DNA from: an uncultured Prevotella sp.
Lineage (GTDB): Bacteria > Bacteroidota > Bacteroidia > Bacteroidales > Bacteroidaceae
Length of the DNA: 22,778 bases
Reading direction: 5' to 3'
Assembly (NCBI GenBank): GCA_900543155.1
Contig: UQQN01000034.1
Span: 1 to 22,778 of the forward strand
Part shown: positions 7,690-15,432 of the stretch, piece by piece
Layout: the number at the start of each line of letters is the position of its first letter
Numbering within the stretch: position 1 is the first letter of the stretch
Translations under genes and position numbers: made by a program
Notes under the pieces: model-generated
The model's database searches: none
Seen by the model: only the letters and a program-made list of their open reading frames with translations
Told to the model about the DNA's origin: nothing

Positions 7690-9183
7690 ATGAAAAAAAT
7701 ATTGTTTGCCATCTTGCTCGGCGCTACGCTGACAGCTTGCGACGACGATACTGCCATGATTGGCAATGGACTCATGCCCGACAATGACAGAATTACTGCC
7801 ATCGACTCGGTGTTTAACCTCACAACCTCTACGGCTAAACAAGAGGCTGTGCTGGCTAACACAAGTTCGTGCTACTTGGGAAGCATCATCGATCCCGAAA
7901 TGAATATTGAAACCACTTCGGGGTTCCTCACTCAGTTTCATTTGCCCGAGGACTTTAAATTGCCCAAAAAGACACAACTTGTGCTCGAAGAAGATAACTC
8001 GGTGAAGGTGGACTCTTGCGACATTCGTCTTTACATCGATAGTTATTATGGTGACTCGCTCACCACAATGAAGCTCCGCACACAAGAGTTGAGTCTCAAC
8101 AATGTGCTCGACGAGGATAAGAACTATTATACCAATCTCAATGCCGACGATTTTATCAATCCTAACGGCATTGACAAATCGATTTCGTATACAGTGAAGG
8201 ACTTAACACGTCCCGATAATGAAACGAATGGCAAGTCATACTACCGACAGATTGTTATCAAATTGCCCGAAGAATATGGTAAACATATTATGGACGATTA
8301 TTATGCCAATCCGCAACACTTTAAAAACTCTTATACCTTCTTGCACAATGTATGCCCTGGTTTTAGCTTTAAGAGCACAGGTGGTACGGGCGTAATGATT
8401 AAAACGGCTATGATGGCACTGAATGTATACTTTCAATATCATAGTCAAAATGCTACTGGAAAGGATACGATTGTAGATGGTATTCAACGCTTTGGTGGTA
8501 CGGAAGAGGTATTGCAAACCACCCATACGAACAACACATTCCCCAATAGTCTGACAGAGGATAAATTGGCAAATATGCCATGCACTTACGTAAAGTCGCC
8601 CTCGTGCTACTACACCGAAATGACTTTACCCATTGACGAAATTGTAGATGGTAAAGACTTGAATGGTGCGCACTATAACGACAGTGTAAACATTGCTCAG
8701 CTTATTATTCGTCGCAAAACCGACGAAACGAACACAACATCTTTGCCCGTGCCCGGCCAATTGTTATTGGTGCGCAAATGCGAGATTAATACTTTCTTTG
8801 AGCAAAACAAAATGCCCGATAGCGAAACAAGCTACTTGAGTTCTGCAACTTCTGCCAAACAGAATTACTACTCTTATAGCAACATTGCTTCGCTCATCTC
8901 TTACCTTAAAGCTGAACGCGACAAAGGGGCTGGCGTTACACTGACTGACAATGTAGCTACGCGCCGTGCAAAATATGCGCTTTGGGAAGCTAATAACCCC
9001 GATTGGAACAAGGTTGCACTGCTACCCGTAAACGCTATCTACACAAAAACTACTACTTCATCTGGTGTAACTTATACGTTGCGCGAGGTAAAAACACAGT
9101 TGGGACTTACGTCAGTGCAACTGGAAGGCGGAAAAGATTCGCCCATCAGTATGCAGGTGACTTATGCCCGATTCAACAAATAA
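7690..9183 (+). CDS. DUF4270 family lipoprotein
   Basis: This is a secreted lipoprotein of 497 residues with unknown biochemical role. The start is taken at the ATG at 7690 (MKKILFAILLGATLTAC), which gives a compact signal peptide with lipobox LTAC and lipidated C17. The frame also allows TTG at 7678, which is less likely. After the lipobox comes an acidic DDD, as is common for lipoproteins in this phylum. The N-terminal part fits the DUF4270 pattern: a conserved CYLGSIIDPE segment followed by TTSGFLTQFHLP. The rest looks like a beta-rich extracellular protein with no catalytic motif I recognise. It follows the glycogen-synthase-like gene and is 50 bases upstream of the nucleotidyltransferase gene. 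Confidence 0.82.
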   Translation: MKKILFAILLGATLTACDDDTAMIGNGLMPDNDRITAIDSVFNLTTSTAKQEAVLANTSSCYLGSIIDPEMNIETTSGFLTQFHLPEDFKLPKKTQLVLEEDNSVKVDSCDIRLYIDSYYGDSLTTMKLRTQELSLNNVLDEDKNYYTNLNADDFINPNGIDKSISYTVKDLTRPDNETNGKSYYRQIVIKLPEEYGKHIMDDYYANPQHFKNSYTFLHNVCPGFSFKSTGGTGVMIKTAMMALNVYFQYHSQNATGKDTIVDGIQRFGGTEEVLQTTHTNNTFPNSLTEDKLANMPCTYVKSPSCYYTEMTLPIDEIVDGKDLNGAHYNDSVNIAQLIIRRKTDETNTTSLPVPGQLLLVRKCEINTFFEQNKMPDSETSYLSSATSAKQNYYSYSNIASLISYLKAERDKGAGVTLTDNVATRRAKYALWEANNPDWNKVALLPVNAIYTKTTTSSGVTYTLREVKTQLGLTSVQLEGGKDSPISMQVTYARFNK

Positions 9184-9233
9184 GGAGGATTCAATAAAAA
9201 TAAATTGTTTTCTCCCATAAACTCAAAGCTTTT

Positions 9234-9968
9234 ATGAAAGTAATGCTTTTTGCTGCGGGACTTGGCACCCGCTTACGTCCACTCACAGACACTATGCCCA
9301 AGGCTATGGTGCCTGTGGGTGGACGTCCGCTTATTGACATTTGTCTGCACCACTTAATAGAACAAGGAGCAAGCGAGGTGGTAGTAAACGTACACCACTT
9401 TGCACAGCAAATCATTGACTATATAAATGCACATGAGTGGCGCATACCAGTACGTATCTCTGACGAAAGCGAGGAATTGCTAAACACAGGAGGGGGACTA
9501 CGCAAGGCTGGTGAACTTTTTAGTGACGACGGACAGCCCATTCTTATTCACAATGTTGACATTCTGAGCAATGCGCCGATTCAGGAGTTTTATAAGAACC
9601 ACCTTACACACGATGCTACACTTCTTGTGAGCGAACGCGATACGCAACGCTACTTACTCTTTGACGACGACATGCGCCTACGCGGATGGACAAATATTGC
9701 TACGGGCGAGGTACGTAGTCCTTTTACCGACATTGAACCCGAAAAACTACATCGCTATGCTTTCTCGGGCATTCACATGTTTTCGCCACGACTCTTTGCT
9801 CTCATGGAACACTACCCTAAGGCTTTCCCCATCATGGACTTCTATTTGAATGAGTGTGCTAAGGCTGATATTCGTGGTTGTGTGCAACCTAACTTGCGAC
9901 TGATGGATGTGGGCAAGCTCAACACACTGCACGAGGCTGAACACTTTGTTAATGAATTGGGGCTTTAA
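9234..9968 (+). CDS. Sugar-phosphate nucleotidyltransferase, MurU-like
   Basis: The 244-residue cytoplasmic enzyme belongs to the NTP_transferase family. It has the nucleotide-binding motif FAAGLGTRLRPLT (6-18) with PK (22-23) and VPVGGRPLI, LLNTGGGLRKAG (about 82-93), a metal-binding Asp (D109) in IHNVDIL, and a second Asp (D225) in LMDVG. Short length and motif spacing fit MurU, the N-acetylmuramate-1-phosphate uridylyltransferase of the anhydro-MurNAc recycling pathway, better than longer GlmU or mannose-1-phosphate enzymes. The partner kinase AmgK is not adjacent here, so the substrate stays open. It starts 50 bases after the DUF4270 gene and is followed 31 bases later by a small unknown gene, consistent with one transcript. 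Confidence 0.8.
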   Translation: MKVMLFAAGLGTRLRPLTDTMPKAMVPVGGRPLIDICLHHLIEQGASEVVVNVHHFAQQIIDYINAHEWRIPVRISDESEELLNTGGGLRKAGELFSDDGQPILIHNVDILSNAPIQEFYKNHLTHDATLLVSERDTQRYLLFDDDMRLRGWTNIATGEVRSPFTDIEPEKLHRYAFSGIHMFSPRLFALMEHYPKAFPIMDFYLNECAKADIRGCVQPNLRLMDVGKLNTLHEAEHFVNELGL

Positions 9969-9999
9969 CGCTCCATGCAAGCTCAATAAAATCTCTTTT

Positions 10000-10392
10000 A
10001 TGGGACGTAATAAATACTCACAAAAGGAAATCAACGAAATTAAACGCTTGTTGGCACTCAAAAATAAAGCGAACCGTTTTGGACAGAAACAAATTCGCCA
10101 TGAGTTGCGAACTACTTATGAATTTAACATCTCTGACTTTAACGAACCAGGCAAAGCGTTTGGTCCAGAAGAATTGGACAATGCGGTGCTTAGACATGCC
10201 ATCCACATTTTAGACGAGGCTACAATTGCCAATATGTTGGCTAAACGTGCACGTGATCGTGAACGTGACAAGCAATTGGCTGAAGCTGAAGCCCAAGCTA
10301 CTCCTAAAGACGATGCTTCCGATTGGCAAAAGGCACTGAAGGAGTGGGAAGATTGGGAAAATGCGCAGCAAACAAAAGAGGAGCAAAATTAA
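10000..10392 (+). CDS. Conserved-looking small protein of unknown function
   Basis: I do not recognise this 130-residue protein. The ATG at 10000 (MGRNKYSQKEINEIKRLL) is chosen because it lies 31 bases after the preceding stop; the longer frame from 9907 would overlap the nucleotidyltransferase gene. It has no signal peptide or membrane segment. The N-terminal half is basic and helical (KRLLALKNKANRFGQKQIRH). The middle reads FNISDFNEPGKAFGPEELD. The C-terminal half is very charged, with a probable long helix (RARDRERDKQLAEAEAQ) and a Trp-containing acidic tail (EWEDWENAQQ). It is probably cytoplasmic. Position suggests co-transcription with the MurU-like gene. It reads as a real gene from codon and amino-acid composition, but I propose no function. 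Confidence 0.75.
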   Translation: MGRNKYSQKEINEIKRLLALKNKANRFGQKQIRHELRTTYEFNISDFNEPGKAFGPEELDNAVLRHAIHILDEATIANMLAKRARDRERDKQLAEAEAQATPKDDASDWQKALKEWEDWENAQQTKEEQN

Positions 10393-10485
10393 AGAGGGAC
10401 ACTAAAATCATTGTTTTCTCTCAGACATCCTTTTTTCTAAAAAAACACGCCCCTACCCTGTCTAACAAAATTCACTATTAAATAA

Positions 10486-10523
10486 AGGCATCGATCTAAT
10501 ACCTAAAGAATTAGATCCTGCCT
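10486..10523. other. Dyad/hairpin immediately upstream of the GH27 gene
   Basis: GATCTAAT (10493-10500) and ATTAGATC (10510-10517) form a perfect 8-base stem around a 9-base loop. An outer stem, AGGCA (10486-10490) with TGCCT (10519-10523), extends it across a small internal loop. It ends 15 bases before the ATG at 10539, where it could be an operator or a 5' UTR structure. It has no T tract, so a terminator is unlikely. Confidence 0.45.
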
Positions 10524-10538
10524 CAACAAAAAATTACT

Positions 10539-11744
10539 ATGAAAAAAGTTCTTACTATCCTTTTCTCTGCCTTGTCGCTTACTGCGACTGCACAACAAAC
10601 TCCGCGTAACCAACTTACACCTACCCCTCCTATGGGTTGGATGACATGGAACCTCTTCAAGGGTGACATTAACGAGCAACTCATTCGCGAAACAGCCGAT
10701 GCTATGGTTGAAAGTGGACTAAGAGATGTTGGCTATAAATACATCTTTATTGATGACTTGTGGCAAGGCGGACGCGACATGCACAACAACATCATCCCCG
10801 ATCCTAAGAAATTTCCCTCAGGCATCAAGGCTTTGGCTGACTACGTACATAGCAAGGGCTTAAAGTTAGGCATTTACTCAGATGCTGCCCAACTGACTTG
10901 TGCAGGGGCTACAGCAAGCTTAGGTTTTGAGGAACAAGATGCACGTACCTTTGCTTCGTGGGATATTGACTACTTAAAATACGACTATTGCAACGCTCCT
11001 GAAGATAGCGCTACTGCCCGCCGACGCTATAAGCGCATGGCAGATGCCTTGCAAAATAGTGGACGCGACATTGCACTCGGTGTGTGTGAGTGGGGACAAC
11101 GTCAAGCAGAAGAATGGTGCGAAAGCGTAGGTGGTCAACTATGGCGTACAACTTATGATGTACGCGACATGTGGAAAGATATTGTTCACCAAGGTGGTAT
11201 GGGCATTCTCGACATCATCAACATTACTGCCCCATTAGCTCCTTATGCCCGCCATGGTCAATGGCCAGACATGGATATGCTCGTCATTGGACTAAATGGC
11301 AATAGCGGTCCTTCAAGCGATTTGGGTGGTGTAGGATGTACTTACACCGAATATCAAACGCAAATGAGTATGTGGTGCATGCTTTGCTCACCTTTGGCAT
11401 TGACTAACGACTTGCGAAAACTCACTGACGAAGACCGTCGCATCATCTTGAACAAAGAAATCATTGCTATTAACCAAGATGCACTGGGCAAAGCTGCTAC
11501 ACGTGTAATCAACGAGAAGGACTATCAGGTATTTGTACGTCCGCTCTCAGGCAATCGTCATGCACTTGCTATCATGAACACGGCTGACAAGGCGCAAAAG
11601 CTTTCAGTGGCCTTCAAAAAACTTGGTTTGGACGGCAAATACAAAATGCGCGACGTTTGGCAACACAAATATGTGGCTAAGAATGCTAACAAATGGAGTA
11701 GCAATGTAAATGCTCACGAAACCAAAGTATGGGTATTAGAATAA
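10539..11744 (+). CDS. GH27 family glycoside hydrolase (alpha-galactosidase-like), secreted
   Basis: The product has 401 residues and hydrolyses terminal alpha-galactosidic (or closely related) linkages by a retaining mechanism. A signal peptide covers about residues 1-18 (MKKVLTILFSALSLTATA). The (beta/alpha)8 barrel shows family hallmarks: PPMGWMTWN, YIFIDDLW, GLKLGIYSDA, the nucleophile D149 in YLKYDYC, the acid/base D207 in LWRTTYD, and GQWPDMDMLVIG. A short beta-sandwich C domain follows from about residue 315. The Asp in GIYSD, which contacts the sugar in alpha-galactosidases, is kept, favouring galactose; the beta-L-arabinopyranosidase variant is the main alternative. It sits 24 bases upstream of the esterase gene, so the two probably act on the same glycan. 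No SusC/SusD pair or regulator is nearby. Confidence 0.92.
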   Translation: MKKVLTILFSALSLTATAQQTPRNQLTPTPPMGWMTWNLFKGDINEQLIRETADAMVESGLRDVGYKYIFIDDLWQGGRDMHNNIIPDPKKFPSGIKALADYVHSKGLKLGIYSDAAQLTCAGATASLGFEEQDARTFASWDIDYLKYDYCNAPEDSATARRRYKRMADALQNSGRDIALGVCEWGQRQAEEWCESVGGQLWRTTYDVRDMWKDIVHQGGMGILDIINITAPLAPYARHGQWPDMDMLVIGLNGNSGPSSDLGGVGCTYTEYQTQMSMWCMLCSPLALTNDLRKLTDEDRRIILNKEIIAINQDALGKAATRVINEKDYQVFVRPLSGNRHALAIMNTADKAQKLSVAFKKLGLDGKYKMRDVWQHKYVAKNANKWSSNVNAHETKVWVLE

Positions 11745-11768
11745 CCAATGACGCTTATCTGAAATTTT

Positions 11769-13838
11769 ATGAAGAGACTGCTTTTTTTACTTAGCTTGTT
11801 GCTTTCGCTGCAACTATCTGCACGCGACAAGATAAAAGTAGCTTGCGTAGGAAATAGTGTGACCTTTGGCTATAACCTGCCAGACCGCGCCGCACAAGCC
11901 TACCCCGTACGTTTACAACAAATGCTTGGTGAACGCTATGAGGTAAAAAACTTTGGACACAGTGGTGCCACATTGCTCAACAATGGTCATAACCCCTATA
12001 CACGTCTGCCCGAATTTAAAGATGCCGTGCGCTATAAGGCAGACTGGGTGGTAATTCATTTGGGACTAAATGACACTGACCCACGAAATTGGCCTCAACA
12101 TGCCGATGAGTTCATTGGCGATTATCGCGCATTGATAGACTCATTCCGTGTGGCAAACCCCAAAGCTCGTATTTGGATTTGCTTGATGACACCTATATTC
12201 CACGACCATCCACGCTTTGACAGCGGAACACGTTTGTGGCATGGCATGATTCAGCAAAAAATTAAGCAAATAGCAGCTACTGCCAATGTAGGACTGATAG
12301 ACCTTTACACATCGTTACATTCACGTCCTAACCTTTTTCCTGATGCGCTCCACCCCGACCCCGAGGGTGCTAAGATATTGGCTGAAACGGTATATAGTGG
12401 CATTACAGGTAATTATGGTGGACTTGCAATGCCTGCCACTTATAGCAACGGCATGGTAATTCAACGCCAAAGTCCTATAAAAATTTGTGGCACAGCGAAT
12501 GCTGGCGAACGAGTCAATGTGAATTTTCACGGCAAAAAAGCTGAAACCACAGCCGATGCTTTTGGAAAATGGCAGACCACCTTTGCTGCCGAAGAAGCTG
12601 GCGGACCTTACGAACTGACGATTAAGGCTGCAAGTGGCAAAAAGACATTTAATGATGTATGGGTGGGCGAAGTTTGGCTTTGTTCAGGTCAATCGAACAT
12701 GGAACTCAAACTCCACCAAATTAAAACAGCGAAGGAGGATATTGCTGCTGCCGACACTTGCTCGCGCATTCACCTTTATAACATGCCGTCGATTATTCCT
12801 ACTTACGCCATGGAATGGGATTCGGCACGTCTCGACTCTGTGAATCGTTTGCTCTATGTCTCTCTAGGTTCATGGCAACGTGCCAATGCCAAGAATGTAC
12901 GCAATTTTTCAGCCATTGGCTTTAACTATGCACGCATTCTTGCCGACAGCTTACAATGTCACGTAGGCATCATCTCGAATGCCGTAGGCGGTTCTGGTTG
13001 TGAAGACTGGATTGACCGTACGACACTCGAAGAAGAGTTCCCTGCCATTTTGCGTAATTGGAAGCACAATGACTTTATTATGCGATGGGTTCGTGAACGT
13101 GCTGATTTAAATACACGCAAGGCAACCAATCGTTTGCAACGCCATCCCTACGAACCTGCATACTTGTTTGAAAGTGCCATGCTACCGCTACAAAACTACA
13201 ATATTCGCGGTGTACTTTGGTATCAAGGTGAGTCGAATGCTGACAATGTTGAGGTGCATGAACGTCTTTTCCCCATGCTTGAACAGAGTTGGCGCAAATT
13301 CTTTGGCAATGACAAGTTGCCTTTCTACTTTGTGCAACTTTCTTCTATCGGCACACGTCCCTCATGGCCACACTTCCGCGATAGTCAACGCCGTATGGCT
13401 GCCTCTTTACCCAATACTTGGATGACAGTTTGTAGCGACCTTGGTGACTCGTTGGATGTGCATCCCACACAAAAACGTGAGGTAGCTGAACGCTTAGCAG
13501 CCTCAGCACTCTGCCACACCTATCAACATTCTGTAATTCCTTCTGGACCTCAATACAAAGGTTTTATGTGCAAGAAGAACATAGTGATATTGCACTTTGA
13601 CTATGCACAAGGACTGCATGCAGCAAATGGCAACAAACTCATTGGATTTGAATTGGCAGGTGCCGATGGCATTTACCATCCTGCACAAGCCACAATTATT
13701 GGCAATGAAGTGAAACTCACATCTACCAACGTTTCACAACCTAAAGCCGTGCGATATGGTTGGCAACCCTTTACACGTGCCAACCTTGTGAATGCTGCAA
13801 ACATTCCTGCCTCTACCTTCAGAGACGAGAAATTTTAA
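11769..13838 (+). CDS. Two-domain secreted esterase: SGNH/GDSL domain plus sialate O-acetylesterase (SASA) domain
   Basis: The 689 residues begin with a signal peptide, about 1-18 (MKRLLFLLSLLLSLQLSA). Domain 1 (about 22-210) is an SGNH hydrolase: Ser30 in VGNSVTFG, GHSGATLL at 63-70, HLGLND at 97-102, and D192/H195 in FPDALHP. Domain 2 (about 220-690) matches the sialate O-acetylesterase family: Ser309 in CSGQSNM, WYQGES at 484-489, and H565 in DVHPTQ. Such double-esterase proteins in Bacteroides and Tannerella remove O-acetyl groups from sialic acids. By analogy this one deacetylates host or dietary glycans so that glycosidases can act. Both catalytic sets look intact. It forms an operon with the GH27 gene (24-base gap). 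Whether the substrate is sialic acid or an acetylated plant sugar cannot be settled here. Confidence 0.88.
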   Translation: MKRLLFLLSLLLSLQLSARDKIKVACVGNSVTFGYNLPDRAAQAYPVRLQQMLGERYEVKNFGHSGATLLNNGHNPYTRLPEFKDAVRYKADWVVIHLGLNDTDPRNWPQHADEFIGDYRALIDSFRVANPKARIWICLMTPIFHDHPRFDSGTRLWHGMIQQKIKQIAATANVGLIDLYTSLHSRPNLFPDALHPDPEGAKILAETVYSGITGNYGGLAMPATYSNGMVIQRQSPIKICGTANAGERVNVNFHGKKAETTADAFGKWQTTFAAEEAGGPYELTIKAASGKKTFNDVWVGEVWLCSGQSNMELKLHQIKTAKEDIAAADTCSRIHLYNMPSIIPTYAMEWDSARLDSVNRLLYVSLGSWQRANAKNVRNFSAIGFNYARILADSLQCHVGIISNAVGGSGCEDWIDRTTLEEEFPAILRNWKHNDFIMRWVRERADLNTRKATNRLQRHPYEPAYLFESAMLPLQNYNIRGVLWYQGESNADNVEVHERLFPMLEQSWRKFFGNDKLPFYFVQLSSIGTRPSWPHFRDSQRRMAASLPNTWMTVCSDLGDSLDVHPTQKREVAERLAASALCHTYQHSVIPSGPQYKGFMCKKNIVILHFDYAQGLHAANGNKLIGFELAGADGIYHPAQATIIGNEVKLTSTNVSQPKAVRYGWQPFTRANLVNAANIPASTFRDEKF

Positions 13839-13858
13839 GAAGACACTTATTACATATT

Positions 13859-13909
13859 GACACAAAAAGTGGAAGCAAACAACTAAGTTTACTTCCACTT
13901 TTTTGTGTC
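13859..13909. terminator. Bidirectional intrinsic terminator between convergent esterase and Dabb genes
   Basis: The arm at 13859-13875 (GACACAAAAAGTGGAAG) is complementary to 13892-13909, with one extra T in the right arm. The stem continues inwards through AAAC/GTTT after one mismatch. A/T tracts flank the GC core on both sides, so it can work in both directions. It sits exactly between two gene ends. Confidence 0.92.
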
Positions 13910-13929
13910 TTTACTAGAACACTCACGCA

Positions 13930-14229
13930 TTACGCCTCAAAATCCACACATGCACGTTCACCAATGTGCTTCATCAATTCTAAGGCTACTGCCTTGTGCG
14001 CAGGGTGTACGCTATATGCCTTCACGTCGTCAAGATTGTCGAAGGTAGATTCTAGACAAATATCCCACTTTTCGTTTTCATTGATATTGAACCCCACATG
14101 CACCTGACGGATAAACGAAATGGTTGCAGGCAATGCTTCAATACCTTTTTTAAATGCTTCGCGAGCTACCTGACGCACCTCGGGGGCAACATCGTCGCGA
14201 AACTTAAACATAACAATGTGTTTAGTCAT
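13930..14229 (-). CDS. Dabb family protein (stress-responsive alpha/beta barrel)
   Basis: This is a small cytoplasmic protein of 99 residues, counted from the ATG at 14229 (MTKHIVMFKF). The open frame extends to 14262 but without a better start. The Dabb (ferredoxin-like dimeric barrel) pattern is clear: an N-terminal strand KHIVMFKF, a helix with VAREAFKKGIEALP, a middle strand VHVGFNI, and the signature HPAHKAVALEL around residues 75-85. Members are found in stress-response or small-molecule-binding roles; the ligand here is unknown. It lies 97 bases downstream of the zinc-ribbon membrane protein on the same strand, but a hairpin between them (14270-14296) suggests separate transcription. 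Confidence 0.9.
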   Translation of the reverse strand: MTKHIVMFKFRDDVAPEVRQVAREAFKKGIEALPATISFIRQVHVGFNINENEKWDICLESTFDNLDDVKAYSVHPAHKAVALELMKHIGERACVDFEA

Positions 14230-14269
14230 AACTTTATTGTTTTTAGAAGTCTTATAATGCAATTTTCAA

Positions 14270-14296
14270 AATGCTCCTTTAGGACCAAGGAGCATT
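14270..14296 (-). terminator. Intrinsic terminator after the zinc-ribbon membrane protein gene
   Basis: AATGCTCCTT (14270-14279) and AAGGAGCATT (14287-14296) form a perfect 10-base stem with a 7-base loop. Read on the minus strand, the hairpin is followed by TTG and a short T-rich run. It is 29 bases past the stop at 14326, in terminator position. Attenuation of the downstream Dabb gene is another possibility. Confidence 0.7.
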
Positions 14297-14325
14297 ATAT
14301 AGTTAAAGGATTATCTCCCCAATAA

Positions 14326-15333
14326 TTATTCATTCATTGCGCCACAATGTGGACATCGTCCCTTCTTGGGGATAGATTTTCCACACACGCCACAAAGCAA
14401 GTGCGAAGGCTGATGTACAATGTATTGACGGATGGCAAATATCCAATATGCCACGAGCAACGGATAACCTATATAAATAGGAGTGGTGAGTGTAAAAATG
14501 AGATAAAGCACCATACACATTCCTGCCAACGAAGCCAAATAAGAGAGGTTATCGCCTATGTCGGGCTGACGACGTATTTCGTCAATTACTGCCACACCCA
14601 CAATAAGCAATGTCCAAACCGAAGCTATGAACAATGCCATAATAAGTGGTAGTTCGACATTAAAGGGATTAAGCGTGGGATGGAAATAAAACTCCACCCA
14701 TGTACCTGGAATAAAGCGCTGAATGCTGCCATAAAGTGCTGCCGAGCCACTTACACACAGACAAAGCAGAGTTGGATAAAAACTGGGTATGTCGTTGAAG
14801 TGTACCATTCTGAATCGCTTATGCCTGATGCTCTGCACTAACCAAAACAACACAGCCAAGCCAAACACTGACAAGGCATAAATCGAACGACTGTCTGAAA
14901 AGTAACTAATAAATTTAGAAATGGGGTCGTCTGGCACAACACGTTCAAGCAAGGTACTTTCGCGCACCCACCCTTGTGTGAGTTGGTCGCGTGCCACCTT
15001 TACCCATACGGAGTCTGTAGTGTCGTTTGGCACATACATCACCTTGGCAACAACAAGATTATCGCCATTATCAATGCGCACCGTGTCGTTAAGCAAAGCA
15101 CCATAGTCGGGCAATCCTTTAAGGGGAGGAGCTGTTTCCACTTGAAGCGAATCGGTAGCCTGAAAATTATAACCCGTCCAATAATGGTGACTTATAAAAA
15201 AGTTTACAGAATCTACCGCGCCCTCGTTAGCAGCAAGCCAATGGTCAGACTTGTTGGGGTGCGAATAATAACACGATGTTGTGAGCCAACAACATGCTAT
15301 TAACAAGACTATATGGAAAAATTTTTGTTTCAT
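14326..15333 (-). CDS. Lipoprotein-signal, SH3-like, multi-pass membrane protein with C-terminal zinc ribbon
   Basis: This 335-residue protein is of unknown function and mixed build. Residues 1-21 are a lipoprotein signal with LTTSC and lipidated C21. Residues about 75-130 look like a bacterial SH3 domain (TVRIDNGDNLVVAKV, then VWVKVARDQLTQGWVRESTL). Five hydrophobic helices follow, at about 151-168, 184-203, 228-250, 264-283 and 286-302. The C terminus is a zinc ribbon with C314, C317, C327 and C330 (CGVCGKSIPKKGRCPHCG). Positive residues in the RHKRFR and DEIRR loops place the SH3 part outside and the ribbon in the cytoplasm. It could sense something in the periplasm and signal inwards, but this is inference. 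The gene is followed by a terminator and seems to be a single unit. Confidence 0.75.
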   Translation of the reverse strand: MKQKFFHIVLLIACCWLTTSCYYSHPNKSDHWLAANEGAVDSVNFFISHHYWTGYNFQATDSLQVETAPPLKGLPDYGALLNDTVRIDNGDNLVVAKVMYVPNDTTDSVWVKVARDQLTQGWVRESTLLERVVPDDPISKFISYFSDSRSIYALSVFGLAVLFWLVQSIRHKRFRMVHFNDIPSFYPTLLCLCVSGSAALYGSIQRFIPGTWVEFYFHPTLNPFNVELPLIMALFIASVWTLLIVGVAVIDEIRRQPDIGDNLSYLASLAGMCMVLYLIFTLTTPIYIGYPLLVAYWIFAIRQYIVHQPSHLLCGVCGKSIPKKGRCPHCGAMNE

Positions 15334-15432
15334 TTTTCGAAAAATCTTTTTTGCTTAGAATACTAAAAGAGGGCTTGCGAGATATCCTTTAATCTGAAAA
15401 CTTATACGAATGCTTGCAGGTGCAGAACAGCC

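Noticed and set aside
15332..15345. ATTTTTCGAAAAAT palindrome at the start of the zinc-ribbon membrane protein gene
   Set aside because: It is a low-complexity A/T palindrome overlapping the start codon; likely chance in AT-rich DNA.
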